From: Meloidogyne chitwoodi
Taxonomy: Eukaryota; Nematoda; Chromadorea; Rhabditida; Meloidogynidae
Direction: 5' to 3'
Assembly: GCA_015183035.1 (NCBI GenBank)
Contig: JACZZP010000002.1
Span: forward strand, 2,418,001-2,482,000
Length of the DNA stretch: 64,000 nucleotides
Part shown: piece by piece, positions 12,521-23,993 of the stretch
Position numbering within the stretch: position 1 is the first letter of the stretch
Layout: the number at the start of each line of letters is the position of its first letter
The notes under the pieces: generated by a model
Databases searched by the model: none
The model's input: the letters and a program-made list of their open reading frames with translations, nothing else
Told to the model about the DNA's origin: nothing
Program-made: the position numbers and the translations under genes

Positions 12521-13756
12521 AAAATTTTAATTATTTAAAAAAATTCTTTCGTTCTTAAGTTATAATTTATGGAATTAATTGTGTCAATGAGCCAAGCCTG
12601 CTCTATATATTTTTTTATTAAATTTATATTTTTCAGAAAAATAATTTTTTTGTGAAAAATAAAATAAAAATATATTTTGTGTTTTAATATTAAATATAAA
12701 AGTTTAAAAAATAAAAAAAAAATTAATTTTTATAAAAATAAAGCAACTCTTTAATTAATGAAAAGAAACATAACCTTAAAACTTTGAAAAAATAAGTACA
12801 AAAGAAAAAATTCAAAAATAAATTTTAAAAAAAATAAAAGAAAAAAAAATATTTATTTAAGTAAAAATAAATTTATTTTTATTTTTTTAAGTAAATAAAT
12901 TAAAAAAAAAATTAATTTTTTTTTGTAAGTTGACACTAAATTTAATAAAAAAATAAAAATTTTTAAAAAGCAAAAAAATAAATAAATTAATTAAAAATAG
13001 AGGAAGGCTTTAAGGGTGCCAAATCATTTTTTCTTTTTTAAAAAGAAGAGTTTTATTTTAAAAAATCTTCTCCAAACAGATTTGGAAGCTCAAAAAACCC
13101 TCCCCCAACATTTCTTTTTTTTTATTTAATCTTTAAATTTTATTTTTATTTTTATTAAATTATTAAGTAAATAAATAATTCATTTAATAATTATTTTAAA
13201 ATTTTAGATTTTAGTAAAAATGACATTTTGAGTTTTAAATATTTAAAAATAAAAATTTAAAATATTTGGAATTTTTAAACCTTGACATTTTGAAGGTTGG
13301 TATTTTGTCATTAATTTTTTAAAAGATTTTTAAATAAAATAAAATTATTTATTTCCTTTAGTTTTGTACTTGGTTTTATTTTAGAGATGTTTATAAATAT
13401 TTTAGATTTATTAGAAAAAAAAATAAATAAATATTTTTGGATTAACTCTAGATTATTTTTCTAAAAGAAGAAAAAAGATTTTTAAAACGTAAGCAACTTA
13501 ATGGTTTTTAAAATTATTTATTAAAATTTAATTTTATATATTTTCAAGGAAAAATAATTTAAACATATTATTAAAAATGAAATAATTTATTTTTAAATTA
13601 AAAATATAATAAATTTATACTGTAATGACGTATAAGGCCATTAAAGATAAAACACTAAAGGATTAAAGGACATTTAAATTTATTAATATATTATTAATTT
13701 TAATTTATTTAATGTAATAGAGCAGTTCAATTGAGTCAGCACGAATATTCGAAACG

Positions 13757-13999
13757 TGCCATTTCAGTCCCAGGCAAAGGGGTCATTTCAGTCCCAGTAT
13801 TTTTCAAAAATGTCTATATTTCCTTGATTATCCATACTAAACTTGAATAAATATAAATGAACAAAGTAAAATAAGTTATGAAAAATTAAGGAAGAATATT
13901 AAAATGCAAGAAAAAACCACTATTTCAGTATAAAAACTTTTTGGTACTGAGATGGCTCCGTTTGTACTGGGACTGAGATGGCGGTACTGAAGTGACCCC
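13757..13999. mobile_element. 243-bp nested inverted-repeat element
   Basis: The left side has GCCATTTCAGTCCCA, then GGGGTCATTTCAGTCCC. The right side has GGGACTGAGATGGC, then GGTACTGAAGTGACCCC. Each right motif is the near reverse complement of a left one, so two inverted pairs are interleaved. GC content is higher than the surroundings. Non-coding; likely a MITE or remnant of a DNA transposon. Confidence 0.65.
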
Positions 14000-14454
14000 A
14001 ACACGCTAATATTTTCCTTTTTTTCTTTTATACTGTAATTAATTATTATTTAAAAATAACCAAGTATTGGACGAAATGTTCCATTTTTCCAATTTTTCAA
14101 TAATTTAAATTTTTTTCTTTTATTTTAAAATTTTTTTTAGTGAAAAAACTTTTAGAAAACTCAAAAATATTTAATAAAATTAATTAAAAAATTAAAAACG
14201 TTATATAATATTTGTAGTCTTCGGACGCTTATAAAAAATAAACAAATAATATTTATGAAAGCATCAGATTTCAGCATAAAACAAAAATAAAGACAAATTT
14301 GTTTTTGTTTTATACACTGACCAATATTTTTAAGCTTAAAACTTGTTTTTGTTTCAATGTTTTTTAGTCTTTGTTACACTTGTAAAGCATGGAGACACGT
14401 TTGAGTCTTTTAATCATAACTTGTGAATGGATGAATCTTTTGAAGTAAATTTTT

Positions 14455-14655
14455 TATCATCTGATAAAGCATAAAATTTGCTATAAAATTACATAAAATC
14501 AAAATTTTAGACTGATTCAATAAAAAGTTATGAGTTTAAAACTAACAAAAATGTGTATTTTTAGTGGTTTTTTGAGTATAATTTTGCTTAGTTTTAACAT
14601 AAAATTTTGATTTAATTTTTATTTGGTAACAAATTTAATTCTCTATTAAATGAGA
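14455..14655. mobile_element. ~200-bp MITE-like element, copy C
   Basis: The left end TATCATCTGATAAAGC..TTTGCTATAAAAT and the right end AAATTTAATTCTCTATTAAA are inverted repeats of the same family as copies A and B, more diverged at the left end. Confidence 0.55.
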
Positions 14656-14876
14656 TTAAAAAATTCTCAAATGATTAAATTTTGTTTAGTTATAAAAGCA
14701 TTGACTCAACATAACTTTTAAGTTTTCCTTGTAACTGATCTTTTCTCTTTTTTGTTTGTTTGTTTGCTGTCCATTGCTTTTGAAACTGTGGCATTGTATT
14801 AAGAACATACATAAATTTGCTGGATAAATGTTTCTTCTATCATTTTTATTTTACTCTTGTAGAAACAGGCAATAAA

Positions 14877-16475
14877 ATGGAAGCTGTGACGAAGAAAACA
14901 TTAAATATGTAAGTTAATTTTTGGTGACCGCAATTCGGTAATTATTATAAGTCTGTACAGGATAAACCTTTAAAGAAGATCTTAGTATCATTTGAAAGAT
15001 CACAGATACAGCTTTAAACTGAACTATGAAACAAAATTTGTTGTTTAAAAATTTTTATTTAAAGATTTTTTTTAATATAGATTTTTTTTTAATAATTAAT
15101 AAATCTCATATATAATTTTAGTTTAATCAGCTCAATATTACTTTCATCAATAACAACTTATGCCCAAAATTTGGCCCCCGGGCAAACAGATTTGGTTCTT
15201 CTTCCGTGCACTTTAAAAATAGAAACAAGCCAATATCCATGTGAAGAACAAGTAACACAATTTGGAGGATTATCCCAACTTAGTGATCAAATGTCGTCAA
15301 ATCAACAGCAAACAGGTAATGAAAATATAAAAAATAAATAAATAATAAATTTTATATATAGTTTCGCCAATGGCTTCTCAATTTGAACAGCCAGTAGCGT
15401 CTCAACAAGTTATGCCGCTATCAACTAATAATATACCTTCTACACTTGCTAGCATTCAAAGTAAGCTTCACACTGGTATATATGTTTCTTAAGTTTATTT
15501 TTTATACATACAATATTTTTTTCCGGAACATTTTCTTAAACTTTTTTCTTAAGTTTTTAAACTTAAGTTTTCAGAATATAACTACTAAACTTCTATTAAT
15601 ATACAAACTTAAGTTTATAATGAATTAACTATCTAATAAAATTTAAGTTTGTAGTTTAAATAAAATACTTAATTTTTAGCTTCTCCATTACCATTACAAC
15701 AACAACCTTTATTTTCAAATTTTCGTTTAACCAAACTTGCTGATCTAGTACAAATATTACCACCAGAAATACAAGTACAACCTAATATCCCTTCAGTAAT
15801 AGAAACTGCCGAACCAGAAACTATTGAATGTTATTATTTTTATTTTAAATAACTGACTCATACTTAAATAAACTAAATATATAAATTTTTTCAAGTTGAC
15901 CCAACTCCTCCAATGCCCCCAACTACAAAAATACCGTTAACATTGCCATTGATGGCTATGCCTCTTTGTCCAAAAAATTGGCTTTCAATTGCTCCCGCTC
16001 GCCTTTGCTCTTCTGTTGGTCCTCCTACGGATACAATATTTAATTCAGTGAGAGAATTAAATTCATAAATAAATTTTTCTGACCGTAAATATATTTATTC
16101 CTGAAAATAAATTTTTCATTAAGCAAGCTAATTTGCCATCATCTTATGACACTCCTATGCGCACAAAAACATTTATAGAAAGTCCAACTGAACAACAAAA
16201 TTATTTATCAAATTCTTTTACAGCAAATGGACTTTCACAAACATTAATTCCTAGGTTTTTTAATACAAAATTATTTATTAATATTTTTATTATTTTTTTA
16301 AAGGTCAACAACATCTTCACTAGATAAAATTCATTCTTTAAATAGTAAGTTATTTTTACCAACTTCGAAAACAACAAATTTTAATTTTGCTAATTCACGA
16401 CTTTATTCACCTAGTATACCTAATATTAATGGAAATATTAAAGCTATTAGAGGAATGGGAAGAATTAAACAATGA
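14877..16475 (+). CDS. Unrecognised secreted Pro/Gln/Ser-rich protein
   Basis: Not recognised. Exons are 14877-14908, 15121-15315, 15361-15460, 15680-15830, 15895-16047, 16126-16253 and 16303-16475. They join in frame into about 310 residues. After a short N-terminus, LISSILLSSITTYAQ forms a signal-like hydrophobic segment ending at an AQ cleavage site. The mature part has few Cys (LLPCTLKIET, YPCEEQV, PLCPKNWLS, ARLCSS), giving four in total. It is otherwise rich in Pro, Gln and Ser (PLPLQQQPLF, DPTPPMPPTTKIPLT). The C-terminus is basic (AIRGMGRIKQ). Likely extracellular or cuticle-associated by composition, but no domain supports a function. It ends about 600 bp before the TIKI-like gene on the same strand. 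Confidence 0.65.
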
Positions 16476-17086
16476 TTAAATGAAAGAAAAAACATGTAAT
16501 ATATATTATTAATTTTTTTGTATAAAATTAATTTTTTGATTTGTTAGATTTTAAATGGATATAAACATAAAAATGAAATAGAAGAGATTATTAGTTTAAG
16601 GGAAAAGTTTTTTTCTAAAACATGTTTTCAAGTTTTCCGGAAATGTTTATATTAAAAAGTAAAAACTTATGTTTTCAAGTTTTCCGGAAATGTTTATATT
16701 AAAAGTAAAAACTCATGTTTTCAAGTTTTCCGGAAATGTTTATATTAAAAAGTAAAAACTTATGTTTTCAAGTTTCTCCGTTATTTTTATAGAAAATACA
16801 TATTATTCAATTTAATAAATTACCTTTCCAACAAATTTTGTTTAACAAACATAAATTCTAATTAAACATCTAGTAATAACTTCATACAATAAATTTATAG
16901 TGTGAATCACTTTGCATTTATCCCTTTTGATTTGAACAAATTATTTTATAAAATTTATAATTGTCACAAAAACACCCAAAAATTTAATTTTCAACGAATA
17001 TGGGTCGATTAATTACTAAATTGGCTAAATATACATAAAATAAATTTTTCTAAATTAAAATTATAAATTTTGTTTAAAATTTATAA
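16476..17086. other. Spacer with TTTCCGGAAA tandem repeats
   Basis: Non-coding. 16615-16790 is a tandem array listed separately; the remainder is AT-rich with nothing seen. Confidence 0.5.
16615..16790. repeat. ~48-bp tandem repeat containing palindrome TTTCCGGAAA
   Basis: Three near-identical units plus a partial one. Each contains CAAGTTTTCCGGAAATGTTT followed by ATATTAAAAAGTAAAAACTTATG. Confidence 0.85.
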
Positions 17087-19276
17087 ATGATTTTCCAAAT
17101 ATTTTTAATTTTTTATTTCAATTTATATCTTCAAATAAAAGCAAAAAGCTTTAATTGTGATAACATGACTAATTCGACGGCAAGTTGCCAAATAGAAAAT
17201 TTTAGGATTTTTAGATTTAAGAAAAGTTTAAAAAAAGTCAAAAATTAATTTAGAATGAAAACTATTTTTGGAGTTTATTGCCACCTAAAAATGCAAGTCT
17301 TGAATTCAATCAACCTAAAAGTTATCTTTTTGGTTCAATACATGTCTCTTGGGACCTTATTTGGGATTTTGGTAAATATATACTAAATAAATAAAAAATA
17401 ATATTTAAAGTTCCAAGCGAAATAAAACATGTAATGCTTGAAAAGGCTGAAATTGCTGTTTTTGAGAATGATTTATTAAATCATACAAATTTGCAAAATA
17501 TATTTAAATGTTTGGAAAATACTGAACTTAAAAGGCAATCACAATCTTTGCTTTCAGAAGAACTTATTTCTTCAATTGAAAAAGGTTGTCAAATAAATAA
17601 TTAATTAAACCTTAATTTTTAAAAAAGTTGTGGCAATGCAAAACTCAACGGGTATTGTTAGCCTTGGCCCATTAGCTCACACAAGTGTTCGTAAAATACC
17701 TCCTGATTGGATTTATATTTCCTTATTAGAACTTGTTCAACAACATGAAATGATAGCATTAAAAGGAATTCCACTTTTAACATTAGAATATTATATGCAG
17801 GAAAAAATGTTTAATAATGGAAATATTACTATAGAAAATATTGAAAAATTTAATGATGAAAATGGCAATTGTCCAATGATTTTGCCTTCTATTGGGGATA
17901 AAAATGTTAAAGAAAAATGTTTTTAAAGTTAAAAAAAAAATAAATAAATTTTAGATTTCTAATGCTATCAAAGTTATTATTAAAGTACTAGAAAAAGTGC
18001 AAAATATGAATACAAAAATAGCAAATATTGCTTCAACACGCATTAAATTGTATAAATGTGGATTATTAGAAAGTGAAAAAGGAAGGGAACTGTTGAAAAA
18101 TGCAAAAAATGAATTTATTGGGTCTGATCTAGAAAAGGCATATAATTATATATTAGAGAAATTCTGGAAAATTAATTAATAATTTTAGGAAAATTTATTT
18201 AATTTTTATCTTTTACTTATAGAATTATAGAACAGTTGGGATAAAAAATAATATAAATTTTTTTATTTATTATTTATTAGATTGAAAATATTGTCAATAA
18301 AGATCTTTTACAACTTAGAAATAAACAATGGATTGATAAAATTGATAATTTGATTTTGAAAAAGCCAAACTCAACATTTTTGTTTACTTTTAGTGTTGGT
18401 ATAAATTTTATTTTTTTTTTAATTTTTAAATTTAATTTTTAGACCATTTTATTGGGCAATATAATTTAATAGATTTATTGAAGGAACGTGGTTATCGTAT
18501 AGAATCAATATTATTAAAAAATCAAAAAATAATTAAAAACAAAACAAATCCAGAAAAACTAAAGAAAACCACACCTGTGATTAAAATAATTAAAGATAAT
18601 AATAAAAAATATAAAGAAACATCAATGAAACAAATTATTAAACAAAATAATAAAACAAAAAACAACAAAACTAGCAGTATATATAATTTATTAAAAACAA
18701 CAACTGATTATGTTTTTATAGAAAATAATTATACTAATATGATAAATTATAGTATAAACAAGTTGGTTTTTAATATAGTACATATCAAGAAGTTTTAATA
18801 TTAAAACAAAGTTTTCCGGAAAAGTTTTCAGGTTTTCCGGAATGATAAAAATAGGTATTTTGTTTCCCGGAAAGTTGTTGTTTTCCGGAATAATTTTAAC
18901 TATTCCGGAAAGTAAAAATCTTTCAAGTTTTCCGGAAAGTTTTTATAGATAAAGTTTTAATTTATAACATAATATATCATAATTATTAAGCACAACCTTA
19001 TATTTTTTCACTTGGAATAATATTAAATCAAATAAAACTTTTATTGCTGTAATAGCTTCATTATTAGCTAATATTATCCTTGTGATGATTCTTCTTTTAT
19101 GTAGTAAATTCTATACATGGAAAAGACATGCTGCGGAATATCGTGTTAATGAGAAAATTTCTTCAAAAAGTTTTATTGACCATTTAGAGGCAGAACAAGA
19201 TGATAATTCTGAAAATAATATTATTATTGGGAAGGATAATGTTAAATATAGAGTTAATGGTGATATAAATAAGTGA
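17087..19276 (+). CDS. TIKI/TraB-family metalloprotease homologue, membrane-anchored
   Basis: Homologue of TIKI proteins, Wnt-inactivating metalloproteases of the TraB/GumN fold that act at the cell surface. The N-terminal MIFQIFLIFYFNLYLQIKA is a signal peptide. Family landmarks in order: NYFWSLLPPKNAS, YLFGSIHVSWDLIWDFVP (first conserved His motif, 17326-17370), AEIAVFENDL, WIYISLLELV, LKGIPLLTLEYYMQEKM (matching RGVPVLDLFLAQEAE), and the C-terminal FTFSVDHFIGQYNLIDLLKE (matching FGAGHFLGNYSVLDLL). A basic, Asn/Lys-rich spacer follows. A last exon (18991-19276) supplies a transmembrane helix (FIAVIASLLANIILVMILLL) and a short cytosolic tail, as in animal TIKIs. The intron at 18762-18990 is full of TTTCCGGAA repeats. 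The first exon/intron boundary is unresolved: the only in-frame donor gives a 17-nt intron before AAT GAA AAC, so the start could be wrong. Confidence 0.8.
18762..18990. repeat. Intronic TTTCCGGAA repeat cluster
   Basis: Six occurrences of TTCCGGAA or CCCGGAAA variants in about 120 bp (18812-18930) inside the last intron of the TIKI-like gene. The intron boundary restores frame: AA|C joins NYSIN to TTLYFF. Confidence 0.75.
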
Positions 19277-19472
19277 TAAAATTAAAAAAATATTTTGATT
19301 AAAAATTAAGAAAAAATACCTATCAATCATTTATTATTTAGATAAAGAAACATTTATTTATAATAAATTTTCTAATGTTAACATTTATTTAATTAATTAT
19401 ATTTATATTTGATAAGAAAATAAATAAATTTTAATTTTCAAAAAAACTCATTTCCCATTGTAAAATTAAAAA

Positions 19473-21038
19473 ATGGAAGGAAATAATTTATCTAATGGAT
19501 TTGAAGAATTAATGATCCAATTACAACAAAACAGTTTAGATTCATTTAATTCTGCAACACCAAAAGAGTTAAGAACTAAAGTGGAAGAACTGATGATTGA
19601 AATGTAAAGTTTATGAAGACTATAAATAAACATAAAAATATAAGCTTATTTTGAGTTTTATATTCTACAAACTTAAGTTTCTAAAGTTTTTTCTTTTATT
19701 TTATAAAACAAGTTTCATAAACTTAAGTTTCTGGAAGATAAAACCTATGCCATAAACTTATTTTTATGTTTAACAAACTTAAGTTTATAACGTTAAGTTT
19801 GTAAACTTAAATACATATTATAATCTAAAAACCTATTTTCTTAACACTTTCTAAACTTAAGTTTATAAACCTTACAGACGAAGAAATGAATATTTTGTCG
19901 CTTTACGTTCATTGCTTGACAATGAAAAACAAAAGCATGGTAAATTAAATTAAATTTTATAATTAAATTTTTAAAATAATGTATATTAAGGTAACATTTG
20001 TCAACAACTTGCAAATTCAATGGAAATAATTATTATTCAATCACATGGGGCAAACATTAAATTTAATCAAGAGAATATTGAAAATTCAATTACTAAAATA
20101 ATTCCATCAGTTGAACAAAAAATGGTTTAAAATTAATTTAATTAATTTTAAATAAAAAATTAAATTTTAAAAATTAAAAAACAAATTTAAAAAAATTAAA
20201 ATTTAGGCAGAATGTCAAGCTTTTTGTTTATCTGAACAATCAACAAATTGTGATACCGAAGAAAGTCAATTAAAGTTAAAAATGCGTGAAATTATTGAAG
20301 AAAGCAGTAATATTGAAAAACTTAAAGAAAATGTATATACCTATTAATTTATTTTTTAAAAAATTAAAAAAAATAAAATAAAGAATTCAAATAATTGCAT
20401 TCAACTTGGCCGTCAACTTCTTTTACAACACTCAGAATTTCGTCCAATTACCTTTACAGATATTAATTTATTTGAATCAACCATCCGCCTTTCAACACAA
20501 ATTTGGCATTGTGATGTGAGAGATGCTGTTTGCAGTCATTTACTTTTGTTAAGAGCATTAAATGGAGGAAAACGGTTATTTTTTATATTTTTTTAATATT
20601 TAAAAAAAATATCATTAATTTTCAACCTAAAAATCAAATTCTCTACAAATTTTTTTAGCAAGAAACGTCAAAACTTCTCAGACAAAATTACTTGCATTCT
20701 TAATAATTATTTTATTAATCATCTTAGTAAGCCATATCCAGGCATGAATTTTTATTTATTTTTATTTAAATTGTTCTAGGCAGGATATAAGCCTGTTAAT
20801 TTACTAAAAATTAAACTTAGGTATTTTTATTTAAGATGAGACCACAAAATTAGAATTAGCTGAACAATGTGGAATTACTCTAGCACAAGTATTTTTTAAT
20901 TATTTATTTACTAAAAATAATTATTTTTTAAATTTAAAGGTGTCTAATTGGTTTGGTAACAAGAGAATACGTTATAGAAAAGCACAGATTAAAGCCTTAA
21001 AGGCAACTAAAGAAACAAATAAAGAAGATAACAAATAA
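19473..21038 (+). CDS. PBC-class (Pbx/extradenticle-type) TALE homeobox protein
   Basis: Sequence-specific transcription factor and probable Hox cofactor. The C-terminal homeodomain (about 20660-21000) reads KKRQNFSDKITCILNNYF, INHLSKPYPDETTKLELAEQ, then [20 protein letters not shown]. The three-residue PYP loop insertion and [11 protein letters not shown] in helix 3 are diagnostic of PBC TALE proteins such as Exd/Pbx and C. elegans CEH-20, CEH-40 and CEH-60. The upstream PBC region is divergent but recognisable as RRNEYFVALRSLLDNEKQKHG, then KMREIIEES and RQLLLQHSEFRPITF. Exons are roughly 19473-19605, 19879-19939, 19991-20126, 20206-20328, 20384-20574, 20659-20745, 20836-20889 and 20940-21038. 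The protein is about 250 residues, shorter than CEH-20, which favours a CEH-40/60-like paralogue. The C-terminus is basic and short. Confidence 0.88.
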
Positions 21039-21190
21039 ATTAAAAAATATTTGATTAATTTGAGTTTTTTAGGCCTAAAAAATTTTTAATGATGAAAATA
21101 TTTAAATAAAAAATATTAATTAATTTTACATTTAAATAACATCTTTTCTTCGCAAACTCAATTTAAACTGAAAAAAAAATTATTTTTTAT

Positions 21191-23993
21191 CTAAAAATTA
21201 AAAAAAACTTTAAAAGGAGATGCATGATTCATTGTACCAAAATTTCTATTAAGCGAAGGAAGCACTCCATCTAAAGTTTTTTTAAGTAAAATTCTGATTT
21301 TTTATTTTCTGAAATTTATTAAATCAGAATTGAGTAATTTAGTAGATGTTGTTTATCAGAACTTTTCGAGACCAGAATTAAAACCAGAATTTTAATTTTA
21401 GAAAATCAGAATTCTGATTTAATCTGATTTTTTATAAATTTTTAAAATCAGAATTCTGATTTTTAACATCATTTAAATTAAAATTCTGATTTTATCAATT
21501 TTTAAAATTATTTAAACATTTTTCAGAATAAAAAATTACCTGATAATTCAAAATTAAAGTTTTGTAGCAACGAAGCAAGCAATATAAAAAGTTCCATTTT
21601 TGCAAGAGAATCGCCTAGACATATTCCTATAATTTATTTAAAATATAATTAATTAATTAAAAATTTTATACTTTTTCCACTTCCAAAAGGTTTCAATATT
21701 TCTGATCCTTTGTATTTCCCTTCCAAATCTAAAAAACGTTCTGGACGAAAAACTTCAGGTTGTGGGAAATTAGCAGGGTCTAAATGAACAGATCCGTGTT
21801 GAACCATACTATAAATAAAATTAAAAATAATAATTTTAAAAAATAGCTACAAGTTTTATAAATAATTACCTACACAATTGTGTCTTTGGGTATAATCCAT
21901 TCGCCTAATTTTACCTTTAAAAAAAATATATTTTTTCAAATTTTTAATTAAAAAAACAAACTTCTTTACTTATTGAATGGGGTATATTCCAAGGCAAAAT
22001 ATTAATTATTCTTTGAAGTTCATCAATAAAAGCTCGAAAATATGGTAATTCTATATGATCAGAAAAATGAAAAGGTTGATCACCAAGTTGTTTATCTAAC
22101 TCTTCTTGTAATCTAAAAAGATAAAATAAATTTTATGATTAATTTAAGTTACTTTAATTGAATATTAGGATAGTTTAATAAATAAACTATTGCCCAAGTC
22201 AATGTTGCTGCTATTGTTTCAATACCAGCGGCCCATAAGTCTGCCGAACATATTGCCATTGTTAGACGACTATAAAATTATTTTTTTAGCAAATTATTAA
22301 ATAAAATTTACAGGGCTGAGTCATCCAGACTTTGCCCCTCAGCTATAGCAGCCTGAATATATGCTTCAATGAAACATTCAGGCTCACCCATCTCCGATTC
22401 TTTTATTTTCCCATTTTTATTTATTTTTGCTATATGAATATCCACTTCATTAAGAAAAAATCGTTGAAGTTCAAATCCATAACTAATATAACGCCAATAA
22501 GCAGGAAATAATCCTCGCAAACTTGGCCAATAATTAACTATTAACATTTGAACACTAGCTACCTTTTTAAAAACAAAGTTTTTAAATTAACATCTTTTTT
22601 CCGGAAAACTTAACTTTTAATATATTTATGTTTTTAATGTTTTTCCTGAAAACTTAATGTTTTAATATATTTATGTTTTTCCGGAAAACTTAAGTTTTAA
22701 TTATTTTTTTGTTTTTCCGGAAAACTTAAGTTTTAATATATTTATGTTTTTAATGTTTTTCCGGAAAACTTAGTTTTAATTATTTTTGTTTGTAATGTTT
22801 TTTCTAGAATAAACTGTGTTTTGTTTTCAAAGTAATAAATTCATTTTCAATACTAATTTTTCCGGAAAATGTTTCAAGAAAATAATAAAAATATATTTAC
22901 AAAATACCTCTTCAAATGTCCTGTCCATCAATTTTTTTAAATGAATAAATTCCTAAAAATTAAATAAAGAGAAATAATTTAAAAAAAATACAGGAGCATT
23001 ATACTCATAATATCGACCAAATAATAAATTTTGTATTAAATTTCCTGAATAAAAATCGAATTGTTTATGAATATCCTCCACTAGACCATTTTTCTTAAAA
23101 AAATTAAAAATAATAATAAAATTTAAAATAAAAAAAAACATTATTTGCAATATCCTTCAGCCTATAAATAAGAACATCTTTATGATAATTAATTTTAGTT
23201 TCCATAATCTGTCGTCCCATACCCAAATTACGAAGTGCTGACAGTGCAAAATTTCTATTCTTTTTCCAAACTTTTTGGCGCGATAAAATAATTCCTTTAA
23301 AAAATAAAAAATTTTTTTAATTTAAAATTCCTAAAAAAATATTTTTTACCATCACCGTCAGGCTGAAAATTATTAAAAACACCATAGCTATAACAAAATG
23401 TTGGTCTGTCAGAGAAAATTTCAGCTAAAATAATTAAAAAATAATAATTTATTTTTTAAAAATATTAATAAATTAAAAATAAATTTATATATTTAAATAT
23501 TTACCATAATTAGAATTAACCAAAAGTTCTATTATTTGTTTATGTCCAGCAATAACCAAAGATGGTTGTGGCAGCCAAACTTTAATTTTAAATTAAAAAA
23601 TTTTTTTTTATTTTTCAATAAAAATTCAAGAAAGATATTAATATTTATTAAATTAGTTTTTTATTTTTATCTACCTGTATAAATTGGCCCAAATTGATTT
23701 TTCCAATAAATAAATGAACGATATGGGTAACACAAATCTATCTAAAAAAATTTTTTTTATTTTAAAAAATAATTTAATATTTTGGACATTTTAAATTTTA
23801 TTAAAAAATATTTTAATTAATTATTAACCTGCGCAAAGTTTCCAATTAAAGGTAAATGAAAGGGACCAGGCGGCATTTTACTAGTAGTAGTATTTGAGTG
23901 TAGTAAACGCAGAATAAATAAAGTTAAAATAATAATTAAAATAGAATAAATAAAAAAAGAAGACAAACTAAATGAAGGAATTGATAAAAACAT
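21191..23993 (-). CDS. Cytochrome P450 (CYP2-like clan)
   Basis: Haem monooxygenase of the ER membrane. Translation starts at ATG 23993 with a hydrophobic anchor (FFIYSILIIILTLFILRLL) followed by the proline hinge MPPGPFHLPLIGN. Landmarks: WKKNRNFALSALRNLGMG (helix C; W-KK-R), I-helix DLWAAGIETIAATLTW (AGxET), K-helix ELQR (ExxR), PERF region EVFRPERFLD, and haem loop FGSGKSICLGDSLAKMELFI with cysteine ligand (FxxGxxxCxG). The C-terminal exon adds GTMNHASPFKVFFNF. About ten exons of a complete ~490-residue protein; no broken frame seen. AGIET and the overall pattern fit the expanded nematode CYP33/CYP14-like group. An intron at about 22565-22904 contains TTTTCCGGAAAA repeats. Likely role in xenobiotic or lipid oxidation; substrate unknown. 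Confidence 0.92.
21290..21535. repeat. AATTCTGATTT repeats in last P450 intron
   Basis: Multiple AAAATTCTGATTT / AATCAGAATT words, some forming AATCAGAATTCTGATT palindromes. Lies within the final intron of the P450 gene. Confidence 0.7.
22580..22880. repeat. TTTTCCGGAAAACTTAAG repeat cluster in P450 intron
   Basis: Five copies of TTTTCCGGAAAACTTA with intervening TTTTAATATATTTATGTTTT. Same core palindrome as the arrays at 16.6 and 18.8 kb. Confidence 0.8.

Larger units (their letters stand above)
12202..14876. other. 2.7-kb intergenic region with three inverted-repeat elements
   Basis: No coding signal. It contains MITE-like copies B (12332-12520) and C (14455-14655) and an unrelated inverted-repeat element (13757-13999). 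The rest is AT-rich. Confidence 0.6.

Noticed and set aside
15446..15628. Hydrophobic ORF
   Set aside because: Lies in an intron of the secreted Pro/Gln-rich gene.
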